A DNA stretch of 64,000 bases from Pseudomonadota bacterium (GCA_023457435.1 JAEWLS010000011.1:1-64000); one strand, 5' to 3'. Positions 23,566 through 32,790 are shown, counted from the first letter of the stretch. Numbers and translations: made by a program. Notes: generated by a model not told the origin, from the letters alone.

Positions 23566-24665
23566 TTGTGGCCGCCCTTCCCCATCAATGTCCCGGCTAT
23601 CCCCGCCGGGAAGAAGTAGACAAGCAGGATGAACATGACGCCGAGCCACAGCAGCCAGCGGTCGGGGTTGAGCAGGTCGGGCAGCAGCGGAACGTCGGCA
23701 GTGGCGCGAGCCGCGACCTCCATCAGATCCTTCAGATAGAACTGGGCGAGGCTCATAATGACGACGCCGATGACGGCGCCGACCATGGTGCCCATGCCGC
23801 CGATGACGACCATCAGCAGGATGTCGATCATGATGGCAAAGGAGAGCGCCACTTCCGGGCCTGTGTATTTCAGCCAGACCGCACGCAGGATGCCGGCGAG
23901 CGCGGCGATCACCGCGGCAATGCAGAAGATCGCGGTGCGGTATGCGACGACGCGATAGCCGATCGCCTCGGCGCGCATCTCGTTCTCGCGGATCGCCTCG
24001 AGCACGGTGCCGAGCGGCGAACGGACGATGCGCAGCATTGCGAGGAACAGCACAAGGGCGGTGAAGAAGACGAAGTAGTAGAGCAGCAGCCGGCCGTTGA
24101 GCGCGACGCCGAACAGTTGCGCCGTCTTGCCGTCGGCGGTCTCGAACAGCTTGAACGCCGCAGCGAAGGCGCGCGGCACGGAATAGGTGATGCCGTCCTC
24201 GCCGCCGGTGAAGTCGGAAAGCTGGCTCGCCAGCACCAGCATCACCGAGGCGGCGGCGAGCGTCACCATGGCGAAGAAGATCGCCTTCACGCGCAGCGAC
24301 AAAAGGCCGATGAGTGCGGCGAGCACAAGCGCGGCAAGCACGCCGGCCGCACCGCCAACTGCGATCGAGCCGAAGCCGGGACCCCAGGCCTTGAGCGCGA
24401 TCGCGGTGCCGTAGGCGCCGAAGCCAAAGAACATCGTGTGGGCGAAGGAGACGATGCCGGTGTAGCCGATCAGCAGGTCGTAGCTGGCGACCAGCACGAT
24501 GAAGATGCAGATACGGGCCGCGACTTCCTGGCTGCGCACATCGGGAAACAGGAACGGCGCGATAGCGAGGACGGCGCCGATCGCGAAGACGACGCCATAG
24601 ACGAGGAGTCGGCCAGCGGGCAGGCGGCGCCCGGCAGGCGCGTCGGCGAAGGCGACGGCGGTCAT
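23562..24665 (-). CDS. livM: Branched-chain amino acid-type ABC transporter permease (LivM)
   Basis: 367-aa inner-membrane subunit with 9-10 hydrophobic helices. The LivM-typical stretch SYDLLIGYTGIVSFAHTMFFG and the C-terminal ATPase-contact loop VVIGGMGTMVGAVIG are present, together with EAIRENEMRAEAIGY. The ATG at 24663-24665 overlaps the livH stop by 4 bp; a 12-codon upstream extension in frame lies within livH. Pairs with LivH to form the membrane pore. The substrate may be an amino acid or a small aromatic/aliphatic acid or amide, as these systems are often recruited to catabolism. Confidence 0.94.
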   Translation of the reverse strand: MTAVAFADAPAGRRLPAGRLLVYGVVFAIGAVLAIAPFLFPDVRSQEVAARICIFIVLVASYDLLIGYTGIVSFAHTMFFGFGAYGTAIALKAWGPGFGSIAVGGAAGVLAALVLAALIGLLSLRVKAIFFAMVTLAAASVMLVLASQLSDFTGGEDGITYSVPRAFAAAFKLFETADGKTAQLFGVALNGRLLLYYFVFFTALVLFLAMLRIVRSPLGTVLEAIRENEMRAEAIGYRVVAYRTAIFCIAAVIAALAGILRAVWLKYTGPEVALSFAIMIDILLMVVIGGMGTMVGAVIGVVIMSLAQFYLKDLMEVAARATADVPLLPDLLNPDRWLLWLGVMFILLVYFFPAGIAGTLMGKGGHK

Positions 24666-25648
24666 CGCGTCACCGCCGGCTTCAGCCCGAGCGGCCGCCA
24701 CAGCAGGATCGCCATCATCAGCAGCATGTTCGATGCAAGCGCCATCTTAGGAAACAAGAAGGCGACATAGTTGGCGACCAACCCGACCATGATGGCGCCC
24801 AGCAGCGAGCCCTCGATCGACCCGAGCCCGCCGATGATGACGACAATGAAGACGAGGATCATCAGCTCGGCGCCGAGCGCAGGCGTGATCAGGCTCTGGT
24901 AGCCGGCCCACATGGCGCCGCCCATGGCGGCGAGCGCCGAGCCGGCCATGAACACGGCGATGAACAGGCGGTCGACGCGGAAGCCGAGGGCTTCGACCAT
25001 CTCGCGATTCTCGACGCCGGCGCGGATGAGAAGCCCGACGCGCGTGCGATTCAGCACCAGATGGAGCGCGATGTAGACGACGAGCCCCAATGCGAAGGCA
25101 AAAATGCGATAGGTCTCGACGGCGACGTTGCCGACGATGACCGACCCCTCGAGAATGCGCGGCCGCGGCACCGGAATCGGCACGCCGCCCCAGATCGCGA
25201 GGATGATCTGCTCCGCAACGATCAGGGCGCCCATGGTGATCAGGATCTGGCGCAGGTGGTCCTTATAGACCGGCTTGACGATGACCCGCTCGAAGAACCA
25301 GCCGAGTGCCGCGCCGAGCGTCGTCGCCGCTGCGATGGCGAGCAGGAGAGCGAGGAGGTTGAGTGCGGCGCTGTCGCCATGCACCCAGCCGGCAAGAGCG
25401 GCGAGCACGGACGCCGCGATGAAGGCGCCGAACGAAACGAAGGCCGAGTGGCCGAAATTGAGCACGTCCATCAGGCCGAAGATCAGCGACAGGCCCGACG
25501 CCATCAGGAAGATCATCATGCCCATGGCGAGGCCGGCGACGGTAAGCGTTATCCAGGTCGAGGGCTGCGCGATGAGGATGAAGGAGATCAGCGCAAGGGC
25601 GACAGGCAGAAGGTAGACGCCGCCAAAGCGTTCGAGCGTGGCGTTCAT
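24662..25648 (-). CDS. livH: Branched-chain amino acid-type ABC transporter permease (LivH)
   Basis: 328-aa inner-membrane subunit with about eight helices. Family hallmarks: SLIFGLMDVLNFGHSAFVSF near residue 55 and IVVIIGGLGSIEGSLLGAI near the C-terminus. The ATG at 25646-25648 overlaps the livF stop in an ATGA junction; a TTG one codon upstream is in frame. Second gene from the 3' half of the five-gene importer run. Confidence 0.95.
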   Translation of the reverse strand: MNATLERFGGVYLLPVALALISFILIAQPSTWITLTVAGLAMGMMIFLMASGLSLIFGLMDVLNFGHSAFVSFGAFIAASVLAALAGWVHGDSAALNLLALLLAIAAATTLGAALGWFFERVIVKPVYKDHLRQILITMGALIVAEQIILAIWGGVPIPVPRPRILEGSVIVGNVAVETYRIFAFALGLVVYIALHLVLNRTRVGLLIRAGVENREMVEALGFRVDRLFIAVFMAGSALAAMGGAMWAGYQSLITPALGAELMILVFIVVIIGGLGSIEGSLLGAIMVGLVANYVAFLFPKMALASNMLLMMAILLWRPLGLKPAVTR

Positions 25649-26367
25649 CAATGCGCCTCCAGCGAAAGGCTGAGCAGCCGCGTCTGTAGCGCGGTGTCGG
25701 CGGCGAGATCGGCCATCGAGCCGCGATGGACGATGCGGCCGTCGTCAACGACCGCGACGGTCGAGCCGAGCGACTTCGCGAACAGGAAATTCTGCTCGAC
25801 GAGCAAGATCGTCGTGTCACTGGCGATCTCGCGGAAGGCCTCGATCATGGCGCGGATGATCGCCGGCGCCAGGCCCTTTGTCGGTTCGTCGATCAGGATC
25901 AGGTCGCGCTTCTCGATGATGGCGCGGGAAATGGCGAGCATCTGTTTCTGGCCGCCCGACAATGCGAAGGCAGGCCGGTTCCAGAACTTCTCCATCGCCG
26001 GGAACAGCGCCATGACTCGATCGAGGCGGCCGCGGTCGAAATGGCCGGAAGCGGTTGCCAGCCGCATGTTCTCCTCGATGGTCAAACCGCCGAAGATGCC
26101 CATATTCTCCGGCACGTAGGCGATCCCCAGCCGGGCGATGTCCGGCGTGCGCATCGCGCTGATGTCGCGGTGACGGAAGACGATGGCACCCTTGCGGAGA
26201 CGCCACAGGCCCATGACGGTGCGCAGCGTCGTCGTCTTGCCGGCGCCATTGCGGCCAAGCAGGACGTGCACGCCGCCCTCCGGAACGTCGAGAGAGACGC
26301 CGTGCAGAATGCGGTACTGCCCGATATCGGTATGGACGTCGTCCAGGCGGAGAATGGCGCCGCTCAT
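25648..26367 (-). CDS. livF: Branched-chain amino acid-type ABC transporter ATP-binding protein (LivF)
   Basis: 239-aa ATPase. Walker A is GRNGAGKTT, the signature LSGGQKQML, Walker B LILIDEPTKGLAP and the H-loop equivalent LLVEQNF. YVPENMGIFGGLTIEENM is typical of LivF. Overlaps livG by 4 bp and livH by 1 bp, so tightly coupled. Confidence 0.95.
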   Translation of the reverse strand: MSGAILRLDDVHTDIGQYRILHGVSLDVPEGGVHVLLGRNGAGKTTTLRTVMGLWRLRKGAIVFRHRDISAMRTPDIARLGIAYVPENMGIFGGLTIEENMRLATASGHFDRGRLDRVMALFPAMEKFWNRPAFALSGGQKQMLAISRAIIEKRDLILIDEPTKGLAPAIIRAMIEAFREIASDTTILLVEQNFLFAKSLGSTVAVVDDGRIVHRGSMADLAADTALQTRLLSLSLEAH

Positions 26368-27137
26368 GCCGCCTCCTCGTCTTCCGCGCCGACGCCGAGA
26401 TAGATCTCGCGCACCAGCGGCAGCGCCATGACCTCGGACGGATCGCCATCGGCGATCAGCTCGCCATTGTGCAAGACGACGATGCGGTCGGCGAGCGCGC
26501 GGACGACATCCATCTTGTGCTCGACGAGCAGGATGGTCTTCGATCGGTCCTGCTTGATGTCTGCGATCAGCTCCAGGATGACCGGCGCCTCGTCGACGGA
26601 CATGCCGGCGGTCGGCTCGTCGAACATGTAGATGTCGGGCTGCATCGCCATCAGCAGCGCCACTTCGAGCTTGCGCTGGTCGCCATGCGGCAGTGCGGAT
26701 GCCGGAAGATCGGCGACCGGAGACAGGCGGGTGCGCTCCAGATAGGCCTCGGCTTCGTCGGCGATGTCGCGAAACGATGCGGCCGACCGGAACAGCGAGG
26801 GTCCGACGCCGCGGCGCGCCTGCACCGCGAGGCGAACGTTCTCACGGACGGGCAGCAGCGGAAACAGGTTGGTGAGCTGAAACGCCCGGCCGATGCCGGC
26901 GCGCGCCCGCGCCGAAGGCGGCAGTCGGGTGATGTCGACGTCGCCCTTGAAGATCCGCCCTTCCGTCGGCGCAAGCTGGCCTGACACCAAGTTGAACCAC
27001 GTGGTCTTGCCGGCGCCATTCGGCCCGACGATGACGGTCAGTTCGTCGGGCACGAAGGCGCAGGTGACGCCATTGACGGCGGCGTGCCCGCCGAAGCGTA
27101 TCGTCAGGTTCTCGGTGCGAAGGGACGGGTTGGACAT
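26364..27137 (-). CDS. livG: Branched-chain amino acid-type ABC transporter ATP-binding protein (LivG)
   Basis: 257-aa ATPase. Walker A is GPNGAGKTT, the signature is the LivG variant PHGDQRKLEVA, Walker B is IYMFDEPTAGMSVDE and the H-loop LLVEHKM. GIGRAFQLTNLFPLLPVREN is the usual Q-loop region. It begins 104 bp after the binding-protein gene, with a long inverted repeat in the gap, then runs without breaks into livF, livH, livM and the hydrolase. Confidence 0.95.
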   Translation of the reverse strand: MSNPSLRTENLTIRFGGHAAVNGVTCAFVPDELTVIVGPNGAGKTTWFNLVSGQLAPTEGRIFKGDVDITRLPPSARARAGIGRAFQLTNLFPLLPVRENVRLAVQARRGVGPSLFRSAASFRDIADEAEAYLERTRLSPVADLPASALPHGDQRKLEVALLMAMQPDIYMFDEPTAGMSVDEAPVILELIADIKQDRSKTILLVEHKMDVVRALADRIVVLHNGELIADGDPSEVMALPLVREIYLGVGAEDEEAA

Positions 27138-27151
27138 GGCAGCCGGCAGCC

Positions 27152-27221
27152 GGCAGTCGGCAGTCGAGCGCGGTCTGAGGACGTCTCGATAAGAACGCCG
27201 CCGTACCGACTGCCGACTGCC
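27152..27221 (-). repeat. 15-bp perfect inverted repeat between the binding-protein gene and livG
   Basis: GGCAGTCGGCAGTCG (27152-27166) and CGACTGCCGACTGCC (27207-27221) are exact reverse complements 40 bp apart. Each arm is itself a tandem 7-mer (GGCAGTC)x2, and the left side is extended by two more GGCAGCC copies. It lies between the binding-protein and livG genes, where an mRNA hairpin could lower downstream expression. It could also be a dispersed intergenic repeat. Confidence 0.8.
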
Positions 27222-27241
27222 AACTCCCTACTGCGTCATCT

Positions 27242-28438
27242 CTACTTCGAGTTATCGCGGCCGATCGGGATCTTCATCTCCTCGGGCTTGATCTCGCGAA
27301 CCAGCTCGGGGATCGCCCAAGCGACTGCCGGATCGACCTTGATCTTGAAGTGGTACATGGACTGCAGAGCCTGATGGTCTTCCGGGCGGAAGGTCATGGT
27401 GCCCTTGGGGGTCTCGAAGCTCATGCCTTCCATGGCCTTGATGAGCGTCTCGGTTTCCCAGTTCTCGGCCTTCTCGAGCGCCGTGACGGCCGCCATCGCC
27501 GCGGCAAAGCCGCCTGCGGTGAAGAAGTCCGGCGGCGTGTTGAAGCGCTTCATGTGCTCGGCGACGAGCCAGTCGTTCACCGGGTTCTTCGGCGCCTCGT
27601 AGTAGTAATAGATGGCCCCTTCCATGCCGGGGACTTTCTTGTAGCCGGCCAGCGCGGGCAGGATGTTGCCACCGGTCGACAGCTCGATGCCGTAGCGTCC
27701 GAGATCGGCGCTTGCGAGGGGCGTCATCGCATCGATGCCGGCGACATAGATCACCACGACCTTGCGACCGGGCTGGTCCTTGAGCGCCGCCGTCAGACGC
27801 TCGATCGTCGCGGTGAAGTCGGTGGTCTGCTGGGGGACGTATTCCTCGGCGACGATATGGGCGCCGGTGCCTTCCAGCGCCGACTTCATGGCAGCGATGC
27901 CGTCGCGGCCGAAGGCGTAGTCCTGCGCCAAGGTGGCGACATAGAGCTTGTCGTCAGGCTTCAGCGCCAGGGCCTGCGCCTGCATGTCCATCGACGAGTT
28001 GCGCGAGGTCTTGAAGACGTAACGGTTGGAGTCCTTGCCGGTGAGTCCGTCGGCGACCGCCGGTTCGACCAGCAGGATTTTCTCGTTCTCGGCCGCGACC
28101 GGGAGCATCGCCATGGCGACGCCCGACGACGTGTCGCCCACAGCCATGACGACGTCTTCGTCGGCATAGGCCTCGGAGAGCAGCGCGCGGGCGACGTCCG
28201 GCTTGAACTGGCTGTCCTTCTTGACCAGCTCGAGCTTGCGGCCCTTGACCGTCATCGTGCCCTTGGTCGCGTATTCGAGTCCGAGCTCGAAGCCGGTATG
28301 GGTCTGCTTGGAATAGGCCTCAAGCGGCGAGCCGCTCAGCCCGTGAATGAGCGCGATCTTGGCCGGTCCGTCCTGCGCGAGCGCAGGGAAGCCCAGCACG
28401 GCGCCCGACAGCGCCAGCGCGGCAATCAGTTTCCTCAT
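27242..28438 (-). CDS. Branched-chain amino acid-type ABC transporter substrate-binding protein
   Basis: 398-aa periplasmic binding protein (Peripla_BP_6 type). The signal is MRKLIAALALSGAVLGFPALA. The mature part starts with the classic ALIHGLSGS...HTGFELGLEYA and contains VVMAVGDTSSGVAMAMLPVA (ligand cleft) and DYAFGRDGIAAMKSAL. It is first in the operon with livGFHM and the alpha/beta hydrolase, and divergent from a PAS–LuxR regulator. The ligand may be something other than leucine-type amino acids. Confidence 0.94.
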   Translation of the reverse strand: MRKLIAALALSGAVLGFPALAQDGPAKIALIHGLSGSPLEAYSKQTHTGFELGLEYATKGTMTVKGRKLELVKKDSQFKPDVARALLSEAYADEDVVMAVGDTSSGVAMAMLPVAAENEKILLVEPAVADGLTGKDSNRYVFKTSRNSSMDMQAQALALKPDDKLYVATLAQDYAFGRDGIAAMKSALEGTGAHIVAEEYVPQQTTDFTATIERLTAALKDQPGRKVVVIYVAGIDAMTPLASADLGRYGIELSTGGNILPALAGYKKVPGMEGAIYYYYEAPKNPVNDWLVAEHMKRFNTPPDFFTAGGFAAAMAAVTALEKAENWETETLIKAMEGMSFETPKGTMTFRPEDHQALQSMYHFKIKVDPAVAWAIPELVREIKPEEMKIPIGRDNSK

Positions 28439-28579
28439 CGTATTCCTCCCGTCATAGGCGCGCGACCAACCGGCCTCCCAGCCTCAATGTGTTGGTTCTG
28501 CACGCGATGACAGGTATTATCGCTAGCGCGGCAAAAACCTCGCAATATCGTAGAAATACGCGACGGCGCCGGGGAGATC

Positions 28580-29140
28580 ATGAAGGCCGAAGACGCAGAG
28601 CTGTCGCTGATCGCCTACGAGCATGCACCCATCGGCATCGTCATGACGGAGAACCGCGTCATCCGCGCCTGCAATCCGGCGTTCGCGACGATGTTCGGCT
28701 ACGCGCGCGGCGAGCTCGTCGGCGCCTCGTTCGCGATCCTCTATCCGTCGATCGAGGAGTTCGTGAAGATCCGCAACGTCGGCGTCGAGCCGCTGAAGCG
28801 GCGCAACAGGTACATGGACGAGCGCATCATGGCGCGAAAGGACGGGTCGCTTTTCTGGTGCCGGGTACGCGGGCATACGCTGACGCCCGACGACGACCCG
28901 CTGCGCAAGGCGGTGTGGAGCCTCGCCGACCTCTCCGACTACAAGCCGGTGGCCAGCCTGACGACCCGCGAGCGGCAGATCGTCATGCATCTCGGCGAGG
29001 GCCGGACCTCGAAGGAGATCGCCCGCACGCTATCGATCTCGCCGCGCACCGTCGAGGCATACCGCGCGCGGCTGATGAAGAAGTATGGGGCGGGCAACGT
29101 CGCCGAGCTTCTCTCGCACCTGTCCACGATGCCGCAATAG
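28580..29140 (+). CDS. PAS domain–LuxR-type response regulator
   Basis: 186-aa transcription factor. Residues about 12-115 form a PAS sensor domain (YEHAPIGIVMTENRVIRACN, FGYARGELVG, MARKDGSLFWCRVRG). Residues about 125-180 are a LuxR/FixJ helix-turn-helix (LTTRERQIVMHLGEGRTSKE, ISPRTVEAYRARLMKKYGA). No phosphoacceptor receiver domain is present, so it probably senses a small molecule directly. GGGGAG precedes the ATG. It is divergent from the ABC importer operon across 141 bp and is the obvious candidate regulator. Confidence 0.9.
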   Translation: MKAEDAELSLIAYEHAPIGIVMTENRVIRACNPAFATMFGYARGELVGASFAILYPSIEEFVKIRNVGVEPLKRRNRYMDERIMARKDGSLFWCRVRGHTLTPDDDPLRKAVWSLADLSDYKPVASLTTRERQIVMHLGEGRTSKEIARTLSISPRTVEAYRARLMKKYGAGNVAELLSHLSTMPQ

Positions 29141-29283
29141 TCGTTCTCAGGGCCATTTTCTGGCGCGCGCGACTTGCGTGGCGGGCGTTGCACCCCCCAT
29201 ATCGGTGTAGGTCCCTTCCTTGCAGAGTTCATACAGTCGCGGCGCGCCCGCGCCGCTCTGCCGACTGACAGAGAGCGTTGCCG

Positions 29284-31101
29284 ATGCTGCACGAAATGCC
29301 CCTGATCGCCACGATCGTCGCCGGTCTGGGGCTCGCGTTCGTGTTCGGAGCCGTCGCCAACCGCTTCAACCTGCCGCCGCTTGTCGGATATCTCGTTGCA
29401 GGCGTCCTGGTCGGACCGCACACGCCTGGCTTCGTGGCCGATGGGAGCCTGGCGATCGAACTCGCCGAACTCGGCGTCATCCTTCTGATGTTCGGGGTCG
29501 GCCTCCACTTTTCGCTGAAGGACCTGCTTTCGGTGCGCGCCATCGCCATACCGGGCGCGGTGGTGCAGATCGGCGTTGCGACGGCACTGGGCGCCGGTCT
29601 TGCGTGGCTCTTCGGATGGACGTTCGGCGCCGGTCTCGTTTTCGGGCTCGCACTGTCGGTAGCGAGCACGGTCGTCCTGCTGCGCGCGCTGCAGGAGCGT
29701 CGGCTCATCGAGACGGAACGTGGCCGGATTGCCGTCGGCTGGCTCATCGTCGAAGATCTGGCGATGGTGCTGGCGCTGGTGCTGCTGCCCGCGCTTGCCG
29801 GGGTGCTCGGCGGCGATGGCGACACCCACCACGGCCCGGACACGCTCGCCATGCAGTTCGACCTCGGGATCTGGGGCACGCTTGGCCTCACCCTGCTCAA
29901 GGTCGCCGCATTCGTCGCCTTGATGCTGGTCGTCGGCAGGCGCGTGATCCCGTGGCTCCTTCACTACGTGGCGCACACCGGCTCACGAGAACTGTTCCGC
30001 CTGGCGGTGCTCGCCATCGCGCTCGGCGTCGCCTACGGTGCAGCCGTCCTGTTCGGCGTCTCCCTTGCGCTCGGCGCCTTCTTCGCCGGCATGATCATGA
30101 GCGAGTCCGAACTGTCGCACCGCGCGGCGGAGGAGTCGCTGCCGCTGCGCGATGCGTTCTCGGTGCTGTTCTTCGTGTCGGTGGGGATGCTGTTCAACCC
30201 GGCCAGCCTCTTCACAGACGCGCTGCCGATCCTCGCGACCTTGTTCATCATCGTCATCGGCAAGTCGCTGGCGGCCTTTCTGATTGTCGTCGTGTTCGGC
30301 CACCCGGTGTCGACGGCGCTCATCATCTCGGCGAGCCTGGCGCAGATCGGCGAATTCTCCTTCATCCTGGCGGAGCTCGGCGTCGGGCTGAACCTGCTGC
30401 CGGAGGAGGGCCGCGACCTGATCCTCGCCGGCGCGATCCTGTCGATCATGCTCAATCCGGTGGTGTTCTGGGCCGTCGACCGCCTGAGGCCGTGGCTCGA
30501 GCGCAACGGTTACGGCCGAAGCAAGCCGTCAGCGCGTGCCCCGGAGGCCGAATTGCCGGAAGAAGCGCCGTTGCCGGCCACGGGCGATCCTGCGCCGCCG
30601 CCGCCGATCAAGCCGATCGACCTCGACGAGGTACCAACTGCGACCGCATTGACCGATCATACGATCCTGATCGGCTCGGGACGCGTCGGCAGCCTGATCG
30701 GTGCGGGGCTGCGCGACGCGGGCGTGCCGCTGCTGGTGATCGAGGACGCCGACAAGCGGGTGGAGAAGCTTCGGGCGGAGGGCTACGAGACGATCAATGG
30801 CAACGCGGCACGCGCCGACATCCTCGCGGCAGCAAACCCGGCAGCGGCCTCGCGGCTGATCCTCGCCATTCCCAACGCCTTCGAGGAAGGCCCCATCATC
30901 ACGCGCGCCAAGGCAACCAATCCCCAGATCATCGTCATCGCGCGGGCGCACTCGGACGCCGAGGTCGAGTTTCTCAAGGGCCTCGGCGCCGATTTCGTCA
31001 TCATGGGCGAGCGCGAGATCGCGCGCGGCATCGTCGAGTTCGTGATCGGGCAGCCATGGTCGCCGCCCTTCGCGCCCCCGCTTGCAGCTCCCGCGGTCTG
31101 A
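29284..31101 (+). CDS. Monovalent cation:proton antiporter (CPA2/KefB–YbaL type) with TrkA-N domain
   Basis: 605-aa inner-membrane protein. Residues 1-400 hold about 12 helices of the Na+/H+ exchanger fold (LPPLVGYLVAGVLVGPHTPG, VGWLIVEDLAMVLALVLLP). A Pro/Glu-rich linker (about 415-450) leads to a cytoplasmic Rossmann TrkA-N domain (ILIGSGRVGSLIGAGL) that gates K+ efflux in Kef proteins. The overall layout is closest to YbaL. I chose the ATG at 29284 with AGAGAG upstream; a TTG two codons earlier is in frame. Stands alone. Confidence 0.92.
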   Translation: MLHEMPLIATIVAGLGLAFVFGAVANRFNLPPLVGYLVAGVLVGPHTPGFVADGSLAIELAELGVILLMFGVGLHFSLKDLLSVRAIAIPGAVVQIGVATALGAGLAWLFGWTFGAGLVFGLALSVASTVVLLRALQERRLIETERGRIAVGWLIVEDLAMVLALVLLPALAGVLGGDGDTHHGPDTLAMQFDLGIWGTLGLTLLKVAAFVALMLVVGRRVIPWLLHYVAHTGSRELFRLAVLAIALGVAYGAAVLFGVSLALGAFFAGMIMSESELSHRAAEESLPLRDAFSVLFFVSVGMLFNPASLFTDALPILATLFIIVIGKSLAAFLIVVVFGHPVSTALIISASLAQIGEFSFILAELGVGLNLLPEEGRDLILAGAILSIMLNPVVFWAVDRLRPWLERNGYGRSKPSARAPEAELPEEAPLPATGDPAPPPPIKPIDLDEVPTATALTDHTILIGSGRVGSLIGAGLRDAGVPLLVIEDADKRVEKLRAEGYETINGNAARADILAAANPAAASRLILAIPNAFEEGPIITRAKATNPQIIVIARAHSDAEVEFLKGLGADFVIMGEREIARGIVEFVIGQPWSPPFAPPLAAPAV

Positions 31102-31104
31102 ACG

Positions 31105-31548
31105 TCACGCCGCCATCAGGATCTTCTCGATCTGATCCACCGGATGGCCGGTCAGGGTCTTGGAAATCTCCGCCTCAACCCGTGCGGTGACCTCCTTGTG
31201 CATCTTCTGGCGCATCTCGCCCAGAACCAGCGGCGGCGCGACAATGACGAGCTTCTTGAAATCCCCCCGATGCGCCATGCGATAGAGCCGCTCCGCGATC
31301 TCGTCGGCGAAGCGCTCCTTTGCGATGCGATGCCAATCGGTCTCCTCCATGGCACTGCGGTGGGGCGAGGGACCGTCCTGGAACCGTCCGGGCTGATCGG
31401 TGCCCTGCTCGCGGGTCGGCGGGTTCTCGTCATGCATCTCGCGGACGACCTGGAGATTGGGATATTCGGCGTCTCCCTCGTTGCGGAGGAACAGAGCCTT
31501 CTCGCCATCCGCCACCAGAACCCACATGTCGTGCGCGAGCTTCGTCAT
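31105..31548 (-). CDS. Host attachment / baeRF family 12-like protein
   Basis: 147-aa soluble protein resembling the AtsE-type host-attachment family, now grouped with bacterial eRF1-like (baeRF) domains: WVLVADGEKALFLRNEG at the start, RIAKERFADEIAERLYR in the middle, and KKLVIVAPPLVLGEMRQKMH then LTGHPVDQIEKIL at the end. The family name comes from plant-attachment phenotypes in Agrobacterium; a molecular activity is unproven. ATG at 31546-31548 has AAGGAG 9 nt upstream; an ATG three codons earlier sits directly on that ribosome site. Convergent with the antiporter gene, 3 bp apart. Confidence 0.8.
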   Translation of the reverse strand: MTKLAHDMWVLVADGEKALFLRNEGDAEYPNLQVVREMHDENPPTREQGTDQPGRFQDGPSPHRSAMEETDWHRIAKERFADEIAERLYRMAHRGDFKKLVIVAPPLVLGEMRQKMHKEVTARVEAEISKTLTGHPVDQIEKILMAA

Positions 31549-31758
31549 GATCAGCATCTCCTTGTTTCCTCCCGGGGAAACGTGATGCTCGTTTTGCCGG
31601 TTCCCTGAAGGGGAGGGTTTCCGGGGAACGTCCATGCTGCGGATGGCAGGTTTTGCGGAACGCGAATTCCGCCTCCCCATGGGTGCGGGCAGCCATTGCC
31701 TTCAATCGGTGCAGCGCAGCGGCGACAATCGCGCCCAACGCGAACAGGGCACACGCAC

Positions 31759-32790
31759 ATGGCCGAGCCGCAAGCCAAGCTCGACGCATTTCCGGTCTTC
31801 ATGCTGATGAAGGGCCGCATCGTGACGATCGTCGGCGGCGGCCGCGAGGCCTTTGCAAAGGCGCGCCTGCTGTCGCAATCGAGCGCAACGCTGCGCATCG
31901 TTGCTCCGACGCTCGACTACGACTTTGCCGAATGGCTCGCCGAGCGCGGCGGCATTGCCTACGAGGTCTGCGCCTTCAAGTCTGAGCATCTGGAAGGCGC
32001 GGTTCTGGCGATTGCGGCCACCGGCGACGAGACGATCGATCTCGCCGTCGTCGAGGCTGCCCGTCGAGCCGGCATCAAGGTCAACGCGGTCGACCGGCCG
32101 CACCTGTGCGACGTCTACATGCCGGCACTGGTGAACCGCGCGCCCGTCGCCGTGGCAATCGGCACCGAAGGTGCCGGGCCGGTGCTGGCGCAGATGATTC
32201 GCGCGACGGTGGAGCAGATACTGGCGCCGTCGCTTGGGCAGCTGGCATCCATCGCCGCCACCTATCGCGGAACCGTCGAGCGCCTGCTGCCGCCGGGTCA
32301 GGCTCGGCGAAGGTTCTGGCAAGGTTTTTTCGGCGGTGAGCCGGCGCGCGCGGTGGAGGCCGGCGACCTCAGCCTTGCGCGGCGTGAGACGAGCCGTCTT
32401 CTGGAGCGCTCCGGCGGCGCCGCCGGGCACGTCGCGACGATCGCCGTCGGACCTTCGGCCGACCTGCTGACGCTGCGCGCTCATCGCCTCATGATGAGCG
32501 CCGACGTCGTCGTGCACGACGACTCCGTTGCCGAAGCCATACTCGCTCTGGGCCGTCGCGACGCGGAGCGCGTCTCGGCGGGGCAGCGGCGCGACACAGG
32601 CGCCCTGCTGGTCGCGCTGGCTCGCGACGGCAAGCGGGTGGTCCGGCTCGCACAGACGGAAGGCGAAGGCTTCGCGACCGACGAGGTCGATGCCTTGCGG
32701 ACGGCGCATGTGCCGTTCGAGATCGTCCCGGCCGTGGCGGAAGATCGCCCGCGCCTCGCCGCGCGGCGTCCGGCCATAGCGAAAGCGTGA
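31759..32790 (+). CDS. cysG: Siroheme synthase with decayed methyltransferase domain (CysG-like)
   Basis: 343-aa protein. The N-terminal half is the precorrin-2 dehydrogenase/sirohydrochlorin ferrochelatase: VTIVGGGREAFAKARLL for NAD, the catalytic Asp in NAVDRPHLCDVYMPA, and GTEGAGPVLAQMIR. The phospho-serine known in enteric CysG is Ala/Gly here. The C-terminal part resembles only the beginning of the uroporphyrinogen methyltransferase domain (VGPSADLLTLRAHRLMMSAD) and lacks the GPGDP loop and most of the domain, so methylation must be done by another protein. First gene of the sulfite-reduction operon: siroheme is the cofactor of the CysI-type reductase downstream. Confidence 0.88.
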   Translation: MAEPQAKLDAFPVFMLMKGRIVTIVGGGREAFAKARLLSQSSATLRIVAPTLDYDFAEWLAERGGIAYEVCAFKSEHLEGAVLAIAATGDETIDLAVVEAARRAGIKVNAVDRPHLCDVYMPALVNRAPVAVAIGTEGAGPVLAQMIRATVEQILAPSLGQLASIAATYRGTVERLLPPGQARRRFWQGFFGGEPARAVEAGDLSLARRETSRLLERSGGAAGHVATIAVGPSADLLTLRAHRLMMSADVVVHDDSVAEAILALGRRDAERVSAGQRRDTGALLVALARDGKRVVRLAQTEGEGFATDEVDALRTAHVPFEIVPAVAEDRPRLAARRPAIAKA

